Of a stretch of DNA of 64,000 nt, positions 32,711 through 43,018 are shown piece by piece. The translations under genes and the position numbers were made by a program. Position 1 is the stretch's first letter; the number at the start of each line of letters is the position of its first letter. Under the pieces are notes generated by a model. It saw only the letters and a list, made by a program, of their open reading frames with translations, was not told where the DNA came from and made no database searches. Source of the stretch: Manduca sexta (lineage: Eukaryota > Arthropoda > Insecta > Lepidoptera > Sphingidae); the NCBI RefSeq assembly GCF_014839805.1, contig NC_051124.1, positions 3,038,001 to 3,102,000 on the forward strand, read 5' to 3'.

Positions 32711-33982
32711 CTACACTTTCAACTTGATGAAAACCTTTGACGACGAGTCTCGCTTTATACTTGATAATATTACCATAAGCATCCCTTTTAATTTTGTAAA
32801 TCCATTTACATGGTATAACCTTTTGTTAGGTCTATCTACTAAATTCCATGTATGGAGTTTCCTTAAGGAACTATACTCATCAACCATAGCATGTTGCCAC
32901 TTATCAGCATCATCGGCATGAGTAGCTTCGTAATATGTCGTAGGTTCATTAGAATCTACCATTGACGTATTGTAAGCTTTATAAAAATTTGTTGTTTTTC
33001 TGTCTCTGGAAGGGTATCTGCGCTCAGGGTGCGATTCCTGTTCCAAATTCGCTGTCACTTCTTCCACACTAGGCATCCTTAAGTCACTGAGAGACTCTCG
33101 CTCTTCCAGAGTCACTGACTCTTTTGCACTTTCTAGATTTACTGGTAAAGTTGCTTCAGCCGCCGGGCTGATACTCTCATCACAGTCATAGAATTGACAG
33201 TCATGATCAAACTCAGACTCAATCTCTTTTAGCTCATCAAATAACAATATAGATTTTGCCTGTGCGACAGATTGCTTCTGCTTTAGCGCTGTAAAGCAAT
33301 TTTCAAAAAAGGTTGCATCTCTGGATATAATAACTTTTCGTGGGTTAGCAGGATCCCTAAAAATATAAGTGCCTGGATTTTCAGAATAACCGACGAAAAT
33401 TGCTTCCTGTGCCTTGACATCTAATTTCTTCCTGTGACACGAAGGTATATGGACTAGAGCTCTACAACCAAATACTTTTAGATGGCTAAGATCACCTTTT
33501 CGTCCATACCATTTGTCATAAGGAATTTGTCCACCTAAGGCTCGATGAGGAGACCTATTCTTAAGGTAAATGGCAACTTGGAATGCATCTTCCCAGAATG
33601 CTTTCGGTAGTGAACTTTCAGCTAGCAACGTTCTTGCCTTTTCTGTAACCGAACGATGGGTGCGTTCCGCTACTCCAACTTGCTGAGGACTATAAGGCGT
33701 CGTTGTTTGATGTTCTATACCTTTTGAAGCAAGATAATCAACAAACTCTTTATTCACGAACTCCTTACCTCCATCAGTCCTAATTGCTTTAATTGTTTTA
33801 TCTAACTGATTTTCAACAAAACATTGAAACACACAAAATATATCTTTGACTTCTGTTTTAGAAGAAATAAAATAAGCAAACACTTTTCGCGTATAATCGT
33901 CTACTATTGTCAACATATATCTATTTCCTTGAAAAGAAGTTGTAGACACCGGTCCCATCAAATCCATATGGATCAGTTCCAA
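32711..33982 (-). pseudogene. pol: Copia integrase core, linker and RT N-terminus, copy 1
   Basis: An uninterrupted 424-codon frame. The DDE integrase core lies within the first 150 residues: Asp in HMDLMGP (residue 7), Asp in RTDGGKEF (70), and Glu in VAERTHRS (106). The 35 residues between the second and third acids fit the D,D(35)E integrase rule. A VFGCRALVHIP segment and the long hydrophilic linker before RT are typical of copia. It joins the 3'-processed cDNA to the host genome. The frame opens with TTG only because a one-base frameshift separates it from the upstream zinc-finger part. The last 30 residues are off-frame after a further shift near 32820. Confidence 0.94.
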
Positions 33983-34197
33983 AGGGAAGTAGCCCTATTA
34001 AACGCTAACCTTTTGAAAGGTTTTCTTGCTTGTTTACCTTCCACGCAAGCGATACAACTAGTTTTATCTACTCCTGTATACTTTATACCTACCTTGTGAT
34101 TTTTCAGTTGGTTCATGCCTATACGACACAAATGTCCTAACCTCTTATGCCAAATTTGATAACTATCCTGACAGCCAGAGTGCACATCTTGTGTCAA
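33973..34197 (-). pseudogene. pol: Copia GAG-pre-integrase zinc-binding domain, copy 1
   Basis: The fragment has IWHKRLGHL followed 30 residues later by CIACVEGKQ. This is the H-H-C-C zinc site that starts retroviral-type integrases and helps multimerisation and DNA binding. It is one frame off both neighbours. The upstream break is in a T-run (about 34195) and the downstream break in a C-run (about 33990). Both breaks are present in copy 2 as well. Confidence 0.88.
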
Positions 34198-34237
34198 AAA
34201 TTATCCGCCACATTCTCGGAAACATTTACAGTACCAT

Positions 34238-35392
34238 CTAAAACGTACAGTCCACCACAGGGCGAGGCATGAGCAACAGATTCACCTGTAAAATTAAAAG
34301 TATCAGATTTATAAAAGTTACATCCATTTTTATCAAAACACAAATAAAACCCTTTTCAACAGTTTTATATACAGATAACAAACTAGCTTTCAAATCTGGT
34401 ATATAAGCAACATCACTAATATTGTTGACCACGTTCTCGGGCGTGTTTATTGAAATATTTCCAATTCCGCAGCACTTAATCTGTTCTCCATTTGCGACAG
34501 TAACAGTACCTTGATTCTGTATCGAGATATTCTGAAACCAGTCCCGTCTAGAAGTCATGTGTCTAGTACAACCTGAATCTACATAAATTATGTCCTTTCT
34601 TGGGTTTCCAGAAGTATTAAGACTTGTAAATATCGTATCATTGGTATTTACCGCATTGCCTTTCTCCTTCTTGTTTCTCTGTGGACAGTCTGGTCTCTTA
34701 TGTCCAGGTGTCTTGCACTCATAACAAACTATATTCTTCTTCATTGACTTAGGCTTCTTCTTCGCATGAAAGACAGAGTCTAATGATGTAGCCACATCTT
34801 TGGACATTTCATTAAGCAGTTTTGTTTTCACCAACTCTGTAGTCACGTCTACATTGCAATTTTCTAAAGCCATAATGAGAGGTTCATACCTTGGAGTTAG
34901 ACCTCCCAAAAGTATTGCAGCAATAGACTTGTCCTCTATGACTACATCAATATCCGCAAGATCCTGTGCGGTTGACATAACTGCGTTAATATATAGTTCA
35001 ATATTTTTGAACTCTGATAGACTCAACCTGTACAGTCTACGCTCCAAAATAATCTTCGTCCTATTCCCTTATCTTCAAAGGCTTTTTGCAAACAAGTCCA
35101 TGCCTCAGATGCAGTTTTCGCACATCTTATATGGGTTATCGCTGCACCTTCTACTGATAAGCATATCTTTGCTAATGCCTTTGCGTCTTTGCGTACCTTT
35201 GTAGAGGCAGGGGTTGTGTCTCCATCTCGGTATCCACTAATTGTTTCCCATAAATCCTCATGGATAAGGTAATTTCGCATCTTGAACTTCCAAGTCGGAT
35301 ATCCATCTTTTATCCTCAAACAAGGAAATGGAAAAGATGTGATCGACGCAGGAATTTTTCATACTCGAAACATCTCCAGATTCATGTGACAT
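34238..35392 (-). pseudogene. gag: Copia Gag and protease, copy 1, frameshifted
   Basis: Gag forms the particle and packages element RNA. An in-frame ATG at 35392 (MSHESGDVSSMK) is out of frame with the conserved Gag beginning DGYPTWKFKMRNYLI at about 35319, so one base is missing or extra there. A second frameshift lies near 35040 (A-run, five A in copy 2 and four here). The next frame (35047 onward) carries the C-C-H-C zinc knuckle CYECKTPGHKRPDC and about 35 residues later the aspartic protease motif YVDSGCTRHM. It then breaks at an A-run near 34344 that is intact in copy 2. Knuckle-to-protease order and spacing are standard for copia. Confidence 0.9.
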
Positions 35393-35476
35393 TTTCAGAC
35401 TATTACTATTTCCTAGTCACACAAAAAATATATTCAACTTTATTTTACTAAATAACGTGAAAAAACTAAGAACTAA

Positions 35477-35494
35477 GCGTTCGTGCTGATAACG
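35477..35494 (-). other. Copia primer-binding site, copy 1, internal tRNA-Ile-like
   Basis: Directly next to the 5' LTR. On the plus strand it reads TCGTGCTGATAAC (35481-35493) and then a one-base spacer before the LTR. From memory this equals nucleotides 27-39 of eukaryotic tRNA-Ile(AAU), anticodon stem and loop, except G for A at position 34. No match to a tRNA 3' acceptor end is seen. Confidence 0.6.
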
Positions 35495-35671
35495 TGTTGT
35501 AAATATGGTATGTGTTCTTGGCAATTAAATAAAGTTAGTAAAAAGATGTTATTGACATGAGTGTTTATTTCGGACTAAAGAGAAGTAACTATGGCAAACA
35601 AAATACAATTAGTTCTAAAAATAGAACATATAAAAAATAATAAGTCACGACGAAGGTTACAATCTCCAACA
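35495..35671 (-). repeat. Copia 5' LTR, copy 1 (177 bp)
   Basis: Starts TGTTGTAAATATGGTATGTG and ends CTCCAACA. The promoter for element transcription lies on the minus strand. It carries three transitions near its left end that are absent from the other three LTR sequences in the window. Confidence 0.95.
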
Positions 35672-35676
35672 GTACC
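35672..35676 (+). repeat. Copia target-site duplication, right (GTACC)
   Basis: Identical to 31205-31209. Confidence 0.92.
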
Positions 35677-35929
35677 TACCCAGGCAGCCTCCTACCAGTA
35701 AATGTCTGACAGAGTTTCGAAAGGCAACATATGTCTATCTAAAACCATTCGAGACAATCATGCCTACTGAACGGTTCGGCGGAAGCATCCAGGATTATAG
35801 GCAGAATAGAACACGAGCGAAGGCAAACTATTCTAAAGTCTGAGCTGCGGAAAGTTGGCGAATGGTGCGGGCGGTAATGGCTTTAACTATCAAGCTAGGG
35901 CTTCACATGTCAGCACGCGTGGGTCTTTA
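35677..35929 (+). repeat. Family B copy, part right of Copia
   Basis: TACCCAGGCAGCCTCCTACC continues the repeat interrupted at 31209. ATCCAGGATTATAGGCAGAA nearby recurs in reverse near 51.4 kb, so the family is longer than the common 300-bp core. Confidence 0.65.
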
Positions 35930-36445
35930 GTCATTATTCGAATATACATTAATAATAACGACTTAATTTACCTCTAGTAATCTCTTCTCCTTAAATACCC
36001 AACTCATAGCTCTGACTTTACTCACTGTTCTTTCGCTGTCCAATCTATTCTTCTATGGAATTCCCAACCGAAATCAGATCGTCGACCACTCGGTTTGCCT
36101 TCAAAAGAGAGTTCGACAGTTACTGAATGAAGCGGAATAGTCACCACCTTAACTTATAATATTACATTATATTCTTGTGTATGTATGTGTATTTATATGT
36201 TTATGTAATTATAATGTGTATTTTATGTATTTTGATAGTTACAATGTTACTTATATCGTATTTATAGTTATAATAGGTATTTTATATATTTATCTTCTTT
36301 CTCAGTGTCATATTACCGTGTAGCACCTACCATGATTATCTCTGCACCACCGTAAGGTTGACTGGTAGAGAATGCCTATGGTATTAAGTTTGCCTGTATA
36401 CATTTGTATATGAAGTGCTAATAAATAAAATAAATAAATAAAAAG
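35930..36445 (+). mobile_element. LINE 3' end with RT C-terminal remnant and A-rich tail, copy 1
   Basis: About 36010-36140 decodes in shifting frames to pieces such as FAVQSILLWNSQP and TTRFAFKREFDSY. These resemble the C-termini of Jockey/CR1-like reverse transcriptases. An AT-rich 3' UTR follows, with TTGACTGGTAGAGAATGCC, and the element ends in AATAAATAAAATAAATAAAT. It is 5'-truncated. Confidence 0.6.
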
Positions 36446-37330
36446 GGGCTTATTTGGGAGTATTTAAATAGCCTTATTAGTGATTCTACCCATGTTAAAA
36501 ACAATCCATATTACATTCCTGCTGCTTACTATGCTTTAAAAAAGGCATATAATATAACAATTCAGATTATGTTCTATCTGTATCCTAAATTTACTCCAAA
36601 ATTGTTCAATAATACCTCATTTACTTCTAACAAGCCTCTAGAGAATATCTTTACAATCTTATGCATCTGTAATATTAAGATCCGGAGATGACAAGATTGT
36701 TCGTCATTGAACTGGTACCTTTTTAGGGCACACGCCATAGATCTCTGAGCGGTGGTTGTATCGCGATAAAAAGTTGTATTTATAGTCAAATTTAAATTTT
36801 ATTTCTTCAACCGTTGTATAAATATATAAAATAAAACCAGATAAAGCGTCTTGAGTGGTTCATGAACTATAAAATCGTATAATGCATAAGCCGATGCCAA
36901 AAGTAATAAACCCTACATAAAAGGAGTGCGCAATGACGTCATCGCGGCTGCAATTATAATATATTTACAAATATAGATATATAATAACTTTGTGAATGTG
37001 TTTCTAGGGAGATAATCTTTGAAACTACTACGAACTTACGGCAAAGTTCTAAGCTGGATTTTGAACCTTATGCTGTGAACTAAGAGTGTAATCTTGGGAA
37101 CTTTCTTTCACGCTACAACAAAAGTCTCTTAAGCTCGTGTTTGAATGTAATTTTAATATAATGAGGCTTTAGATCATACTGAGTGTTTATTTTGCTTCAA
37201 GGAAGAGCACACTGCTAGGATTTGTCAAATACTGAACACAATGTTTATTTTTTTTATTTTTATACTTCAAACGCTTCTGACCTTTTATTTTGTATACAAA
37301 GCATAGAATTTTAATGACGGTAATAAAAAT
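36446..37330. other. AT-rich stretch, nothing recognised
   Basis: Includes CAATGACGTCATCGCGGCTG near 36930 (a CRE-like TGACGTCA). Repeated as 46760-47646 in the second block. Confidence 0.45.
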
Positions 37331-37340
37331 AAAAAAAAAA
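37331..37340 (-). terminator. Pol III-type T-run after the tRNA-like gene, copy 1
   Basis: Ten T on the minus strand begin directly after the discriminator base. Confidence 0.6.
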
Positions 37341-37421
37341 CAGCTCGTGAGGGATTTGAACCCCCGACCTCCACTTATAGGCATTTCTAGATGGGTGCTC
37401 TTACCGCTGAGCTAACGAGCC
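37341..37421 (-). tRNA. tRNA-like gene with aberrant anticodon arm, copy 1
   Basis: On the minus strand, 81 nt begin GGCTCGT and end ACGAGCT plus G, forming a 7-bp acceptor stem with one G-U. The D arm is GCTC-AGCGGTAA-GAGC (A box TTAGCTCAGCGG), and the T arm GGGGG-TTCAAAT-CCCTC gives a consensus-like B box GGTTCAAATCCC. Between D arm and variable loop lie 25 nt instead of 17, and I cannot fold a good 5-bp anticodon stem with a 7-nt loop. An intron placed after position 37 leaves two stem mismatches. So the ends look functional but amino-acid identity cannot be assigned. It may be a tRNA pseudogene or tRNA-derived RNA. Only one CCA-less copy per block. Confidence 0.6.
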
Positions 37422-39258
37422 TGTTGCGCAATTGACATAATAACAGACCATTATAATATACAATGGATGACGTCATCATAAATGATTAATATTACTTTTA
37501 GAGCTCCATAATTTTGTCTGTATGCTCGGATGTTTTTACCTAAAAGGACCGTCGCATATATGATTGAATTCAGTGAAGAGATTTTTTACTGTCACACTAT
37601 TATCGACGTTGTCTTCATTGAAATAATATTCAAAATCAATTAACACAACAATATTTTTTTTGCCCTTATGATAGATCGAAAAAGCGATTGAGATTATTTA
37701 TTGAAAATGGCCATACAGAATAGTTTTTAATTAATAAAAATAAAGGAACGTGGTATGTAGATGAGACCAGGTTTTATAATTGCGCAGTCGCAATTTTTGT
37801 TTATATCATGTTAATGACTAAGCTATGACGAGTTGAAATATTCATAAATTCTGAATATAATGGGTACAACACGTAGCAACTTCCCACCGAGGCAATTCTT
37901 GTACGCTCGCTCTTCATACCGAATGTAGGTACCCTATGAACAAGGAGGACATTTACAACGGCTCTAGACATACTGTCCAGTGTGTATACCTCATAAACTA
38001 CAGTTGAGGCCTGAGGACTCTCGAATATTTCCTGGCCTCCCTTCCGCTTATTTTGAGAAGGTTCCACTCCGTGCCGGGTTCATATTTTTTATGAGTGTAT
38101 GCCACTTTATTTCCGCCGCCCCGTGTAGCTAGGTTTATGTATGTATGTTTCTAAAATACTTAATAATGTTCCATTTGTTTGTATTATGGAAGGCACTAAA
38201 GTTAAATAAACGAATGGTTAATTAAATTAAGTGAGCGTGCTCTTAAATCTGCCGCCTCTTAGAGGCTGCCGCCCATAGGCCGCAGCCTATACGGCCTATT
38301 TACAAATTTAGGACTGGTTCCACTAGTGTTGACGGCGTCCGATAATAAAAACATGTGTTTATGGGCGGGCGGTCGTATCGTTTACCATCAGGCGAACGTC
38401 ATGCGTCATCATTCAATTGTAAAAAACCTATCGAAATATAATTCGCCCGATAAAAGCGTGGAGCTTGGAAGTTGTGAAAAGGGTTGAATTTCAACAAAAT
38501 AATATTGAGCCGGTAATAATATCCTTAATCCGACTTCCGAGGAGTTTGTAAATTTACCTTTTCATAACTTCCTCGACTCAAACAATAATCCAAAATAACA
38601 AAATGAATTATCATATTTTTGTTATTAAAACTCTGTTTAAATTTTTCTTTGTGAGAAACTTTTACGTTTTAAATTATGACTGATATTTCTTGTTTTTTTT
38701 GTAAATGTGAAATAGATTAGAGGATGGTAACTGCAGAGAGAGTCATAATCCCGTAGCAGCCATGTTTCATTTATTTTTATACGGCCTGCAAAGATAATTT
38801 AGTTATGGTGCCACGAGCCTCAACGTTACTTCATTGACCTACTTACGTTTCTAAAACTTTATTATTTAACGTGTTATTTATTTTAATATAAGGTATTCAC
38901 AAATTCATTGAGGTGAGTTTTTATTTAGACGAAAAGTATTCAGCTCAAGTGTTTTTTTTTTTTTTTACTTTTAATGAAAGTTCCCATATTAGATGTGCCA
39001 TTTGGAAAAGTTCAGCGGGCCGCATGCAATAGCGCCGCGGGTCGCATGTACGCGCTCTGCGGCCTGCAGATTTGGTGTAGCTGTCCTAGAGCATGCACCA
39101 TGATGTAATTTCTTTGAAACAATAAATATATATTTCTGCTTTATTTCCTTTAAGTTGGTATAATTATAAATTTGAAATATTGTGATGGTATTCTATTTTA
39201 ATTCTCAACTAAATAAATAAGGATAATTAAAAATAAGTCGAGCATAACTATCTTCACA
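37422..39258. other. Mostly unrecognised, with small repeat scraps
   Basis: 38226-38345 is a GC-richer patch (CTGCCGCCTCTTAGAGGCTG). 38359-38412 is a family B scrap (CGTATCGTTTACCATCAGGC). 38995-39070 is another GC-rich patch (GGGCCGCATGCAATAGCGCC). No gene is supported. Confidence 0.45.
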
Positions 39259-39400
39259 TATTATAAAACAAAAACCGCCGCTGCGTCTGTCTGAACTCGA
39301 TAAACTCAAAAACCGAACGCATTTCGATGAAATTTTGTATGGAGAAAGTCGGATACCCTGGAAAGAACATATACTTTTTTATTTCGTGATAACTAATACG
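39259..39400 (+). mobile_element. Helitron-internal module fragment, copy 1
   Basis: AACCGCCGCTGCGTCTGTCTG-type start, AAATTTTGTATGGAGAAAGT and GGAAAGAACATATAC parallel 23163-23290 of the large Helitron. Confidence 0.5.
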
Positions 39401-39689
39401 CGTGCCAAACTGAGAGCATAGGCTTATATAACACAAATAATATGCAAGATCCTGTACCATAGATTGAGGAAAATGTATTTTTATGACTGCATAATAGCAT
39501 TCAGGCCCGGTAATGATAAGGCGGCCATGTGCGGTCAGTTAACGCCACAGGAATAATTTGATCCGCTCTTATGTGTCATTATCGATTGAATGACGTCAAA
39601 CGGAATCAAAATGTACAGCATATTGCAATGACATCGGTATGGTTTGATAGTATTATGTTCAGAAATGTAGATAAATATAGCGTAACTCC

Positions 39690-39972
39690 AGTCCTACTGC
39701 TGGGCACAGGCCTCCTCTACTATCGAGAGGGATTATGTCTTAGTCCACCACGCTGGCCTAGTGCGGATTGGCAGACTTCCCACATCTTCGAAATTCCTAT
39801 AGAGAACTTCTCAGATGTGCAGCTTTCCTCACGATTTGTTAAAGCGAACGATAAATTCACAAAGAATACACACATGATTTTAGAAAAGTCAGAGGTGTGT
39901 GCCCTTGGAATTTGAACCTGCGGACATTCGTCTTGGCAGTCCGTTCCACAACCAACTAGGCTATCACCGCTT
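39690..39972 (-). mobile_element. SINE-A copy in block 1
   Basis: Tail CTACTGCTGGGCACAGGCCT, head GAATTTGAACCTGCGGACAT and CAACCAACTAGGCTATCACC. A deletion removes TTTTCCTTCACC near 39835. The 114-codon frame across it is a shadow. Confidence 0.87.
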
Positions 39973-40174
39973 TAATTTAATCATTATTATGATTGGTTAA
40001 TTTTTGTTGGCGATCCTAATCGATAACTATGGATTAAACGAAAGCTAGTAGATTAATTTATCAATTATGAGAATCAACATAAGTCTTTAGTATTTATTCA
40101 TGTGATTGACCCATGGCTGTCAATTGTTTAGAGATATAATCGATAAGATCATTCGATTCCGTAAACATTGCTGG

Positions 40175-40386
40175 TGGTAGGATATATTTTATATCAGCCC
40201 GGATAGCGACCACCGTATACAAGGTGTTAAAACCCGCCATAGTGATCCACGGAAGTGTGTTGCATTTTGAGATTAGCCTGTGTATTGCTGTTTCAACAGG
40301 CAGGCATAATTGTAACGATTGTCGAAGGGCAATCATGTCTCGGCAGTCGAGTAGGGGTGCAGTCGCTTTGCCATGCGCATATAAAA
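40175..40386 (+). repeat. Family C copy in block 1
   Basis: The most complete forward copy: GTAGGATATATTTTATATCA, GGATAGCGACCACCGTATAC, CCGCCATAGTGATCCACGGA, CAGGCAGGCATAATTGTAAC and GTGCAGTCGCTTTGCCATGC. Confidence 0.82.
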
Positions 40387-40829
40387 AATTAAAATATAAA
40401 GTATTTTTGCGTAATGTGCAGCTGTCTTTGTTTTAATGAAGCTAGAATGATTGAAGCTACTGGACATTATGGATAGCAAGATGCAAAACTCAGGGTACCT
40501 TTAAATGATATTGCTTTAGTAGCAGAGGCGGCCTTTAGGGGAGAAAAACCGGGCAACTGAACGGGTGGCTACGCTGCAACTGTCGTGTTCACAAGGCACG
40601 TCGCTTATAAGGGCCTCGCGCGGTGACTTGGAGGACCTTTTTTTCGTTCTTACTGACAAAAGTATTAAAACCGTTTTATATAAAAATATTTTACTTAATA
40701 TTTTTAAAATTTAGAATTCTTACATTTTACATTTTCTAACTATTATGTCCATGACAACATTTTAAAACACAACGAATTTTTAATTGAATGCCGTCACGTG
40801 TCACATACAAGCAAAGTCTAGTCTAGAGA
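40387..40829. other. Unrecognised, partly GC-rich
   Basis: 40520-40640 (GCAGAGGCGGCCTTTAGGGG, AGGGCCTCGCGCGGTGACTT) is GC-rich and probably element-derived. Present again at 50840-50960. Confidence 0.4.
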
Positions 40830-41329
40830 NNNNNNNNNNNNNNNNNNNNNNNNNNNNNNNNNNNNNNNNNNNNNNNNNNNNNNNNNNNNNNNNNNNNNNN
40901 NNNNNNNNNNNNNNNNNNNNNNNNNNNNNNNNNNNNNNNNNNNNNNNNNNNNNNNNNNNNNNNNNNNNNNNNNNNNNNNNNNNNNNNNNNNNNNNNNNNN
41001 NNNNNNNNNNNNNNNNNNNNNNNNNNNNNNNNNNNNNNNNNNNNNNNNNNNNNNNNNNNNNNNNNNNNNNNNNNNNNNNNNNNNNNNNNNNNNNNNNNNN
41101 NNNNNNNNNNNNNNNNNNNNNNNNNNNNNNNNNNNNNNNNNNNNNNNNNNNNNNNNNNNNNNNNNNNNNNNNNNNNNNNNNNNNNNNNNNNNNNNNNNNN
41201 NNNNNNNNNNNNNNNNNNNNNNNNNNNNNNNNNNNNNNNNNNNNNNNNNNNNNNNNNNNNNNNNNNNNNNNNNNNNNNNNNNNNNNNNNNNNNNNNNNNN
41301 NNNNNNNNNNNNNNNNNNNNNNNNNNNNN
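40830..41329. other. Assembly gap, 500 N
   Basis: Exactly 500 undetermined bases, a placeholder length used in scaffolding. The open frames drawn across it are meaningless. Confidence 0.98.
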
Positions 41330-41514
41330 AACACCGTCCAACATCTTGAATTTACAAAGTATTGTTTGATATTCCAATGCGCTCGCCATCCTGAGACATG
41401 ATGTTAAAATCTTATTATGTCCAGTGGTTACATTGGCTACACTGTCCCTTTAAACTGGAACACAACAGCGACTCCATGCTACTTGGCGGCAGAAATAAAC
41501 ATTGCGGTGGTACC
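41330..41514 (+). repeat. Family B left part before Copia, copy 2
   Basis: Equivalent of 31026-31209, truncated on the left by the gap. GTACC at 41510-41514 is the target duplication. Confidence 0.88.
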
Positions 41515-41691
41515 TGTTGTAAATATGGTATATGTTCTTAGTAATTAAATAAAGTTAGTAAAAAGATGTTATTGACATGAGTGTTTATTTCGGACTAAAG
41601 AGAAGTAACTATGGAAAACAAAATACAATTAGTTCTAAAATTATAACATATAAAAAAGAATAAGTCACGACGAAGGTTACCACCTCCAACA
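41515..41691 (-). repeat. Copia 3' LTR, copy 2
   Basis: 177 bp. Carries clustered differences (ATGGAAAACA, AAAATTATAACAT, TTACCACCTCC) absent from the other LTRs, close to the contig end. Confidence 0.93.
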
Positions 41692-41737
41692 GCCGCCCTT
41701 AATCGCAGTTGTCACAGAAACAACATAACTAAAAGAC

Positions 41738-42995
41738 TTAAGTTTCTAAACCCAAGTTAACTACACATCGTGTGGGTGCTAGAGGTCCGAGGGCCTTCGT
41801 TAGTACATCAGCAGGCATATCGTTACTTTTATATATTCTAACTTAACAATATTATTAGATACCTTTTCCCTAATAAAGTGAAACCTAGTATCTATATGCT
41901 TCGTCCTGCTGTGGTGTACAGGATTTCGAACAAGATTAATGGCACTTTGGCTGTCAGAAGCTAAGTTAACTGAACAAAGTATACCTGTTATCTCGTATAT
42001 AAACCGACGTAAGTAACACGCTTCCTTCGTGGCAGACGCTAATGCCATATATTCTGACTCGGCCGAACTTAACGCAACAGTAGGTTGCTTCTTGGATTCC
42101 CATGATACTGGACCTCCACTTAACTTGTAAACATAACCGGTGTATGACCTTCTGTCGATTGGACAGTTTGCCCAGTCTGCGTCACAAAACCCTTTAAAGG
42201 TTCTCTATTCTTCCTGTAAACCAATGAATAGTTTAGGGTACCTTTTAGGTATTGCAGAATCCTTTTAGCAGCATTCCAGTGTTCTTTAGTAAAACACGTA
42301 TTAAATTGACTTAAATAGCTCGTGGCGTAAGCGATGTCTGGTCGTGTGTTTACCGCTAGATACATGAGGCATCCTATTAAGTTTTGATAAGGATAAGACT
42401 CACCGACTTGACCATCCATTCTTTTTCCATATTCTTTTAATTAATGGAGTATCCACGGCCTTACAATCCTTCATATTAAATTTTTCTAATATAGAAAGAA
42501 TATAATTTCGCTGTTCATCCTTATACTCTCGGAATCACTTTCAACTTGTAGTCCCAAATAACATTTCAGTATTCCGAGATCTTTTAATGAAAAATATTTC
42601 GACAAATCATTCTTGACAGTGTCAAATGTCAAATCAGAATTAAAGAAGACTATTATGTCATCAACAAAGATTCCTAATATTACAAGTTCTTTACCAAAAA
42701 GTTTAGTATACACACAAGGTTCGGAAGGAGTTCCTATGAAACCTATTTTAGAAAGCGTTTCATTTAACTTTTTATTCCAAGCTCGCGGTGCCTGTTTAAG
42801 ACCGTAAAGAGATTTCTTCAATAAACAAACTTTGTTTTCTTTACCCTTTTCAATAAAACCAAGAGGTTGCTCCATGAAAACTTCTTCTTCTAAATCTCCG
42901 TTAAGGAAAGCTGTATCGACATCTAAGTGCTTCATTCTCAACTTCATATCTGCAGCTATCGCAAACAACGTGCGGAGGGAAGAATGACGAATCAC
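41738..42995 (-). pseudogene. pol: Copia RT and RNase H, copy 2
   Basis: RT is better preserved than in copy 1. One frame (42995-42486) contains LDVDTAFLNGDLEEE, the KKSLYGLKQAPRAWNKK segment and the active-site box GIFVDDIIVFF (F-V-D-D in place of the commoner Y-V-D-D). After a frameshift near 42515, the RT tail (42419-42120) and the RNase H frame (42048-41800, ASDSQSAI, HIDTRFHFIRE) follow. The end of the true C-terminus again lies in another frame, stopping at 41740-41738. Confidence 0.9.
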
Positions 42996-43018
42996 TGGTG
43001 CGAACGTCTCGTTGTAGT

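Larger units (their letters stand above)
31210..35671 (-). mobile_element. Ty1/copia LTR retrotransposon, copy 1 (4462 bp)
   Basis: A structurally complete element on the minus strand. It has two near-identical LTRs that begin TGTTG and end CAACA, a 5-bp target duplication GTACC, and a primer-binding site next to the 5' LTR (35494 downward). A purine-rich AAGGGCGGC (minus strand, 31386-31394) precedes the 3' LTR. One coding region follows in the order Gag, protease, integrase, RT, RNase H, and integrase before RT defines the copia superfamily. Its size and short LTRs resemble insect copia elements. The coding region is interrupted by several frameshifts, so this copy as assembled is not autonomous. 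It is inserted in family B, and the uninterrupted target sequence is visible at 17811-17830. Confidence 0.96.
31026..40829 (+). repeat. Duplicated block, copy 1 (9804 bp)
   Basis: Base for base this matches 41330-51152 apart from scattered small indels and substitutions. It ends exactly where the N run begins, while the other copy continues past the equivalent base into new sequence. I read this as overlapping contig ends rather than a biological tandem duplication. Confidence 0.95.

Noticed and set aside
35100..35204. Plus-strand frames inside Copia (34800-35204, 32619-32921, 33824-34099) as antisense genes
   Set aside because: They are shadows of the conserved minus-strand polyprotein.
36920..36960. 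TGACGTCA motifs (36.93 and 37.47 kb) as a CRE-driven promoter
   Set aside because: The motif is short and palindromic, and no transcription start or exon signals accompany it.
39571..39915. 114-codon frame, present in both blocks, as a conserved protein
   Set aside because: Its conservation is only the block duplication, and its second half translates SINE-A.
40784..41401. Long open frames of up to 205 codons across the N run
   Set aside because: They consist almost wholly of undetermined bases and reflect the gap, not coding sequence.
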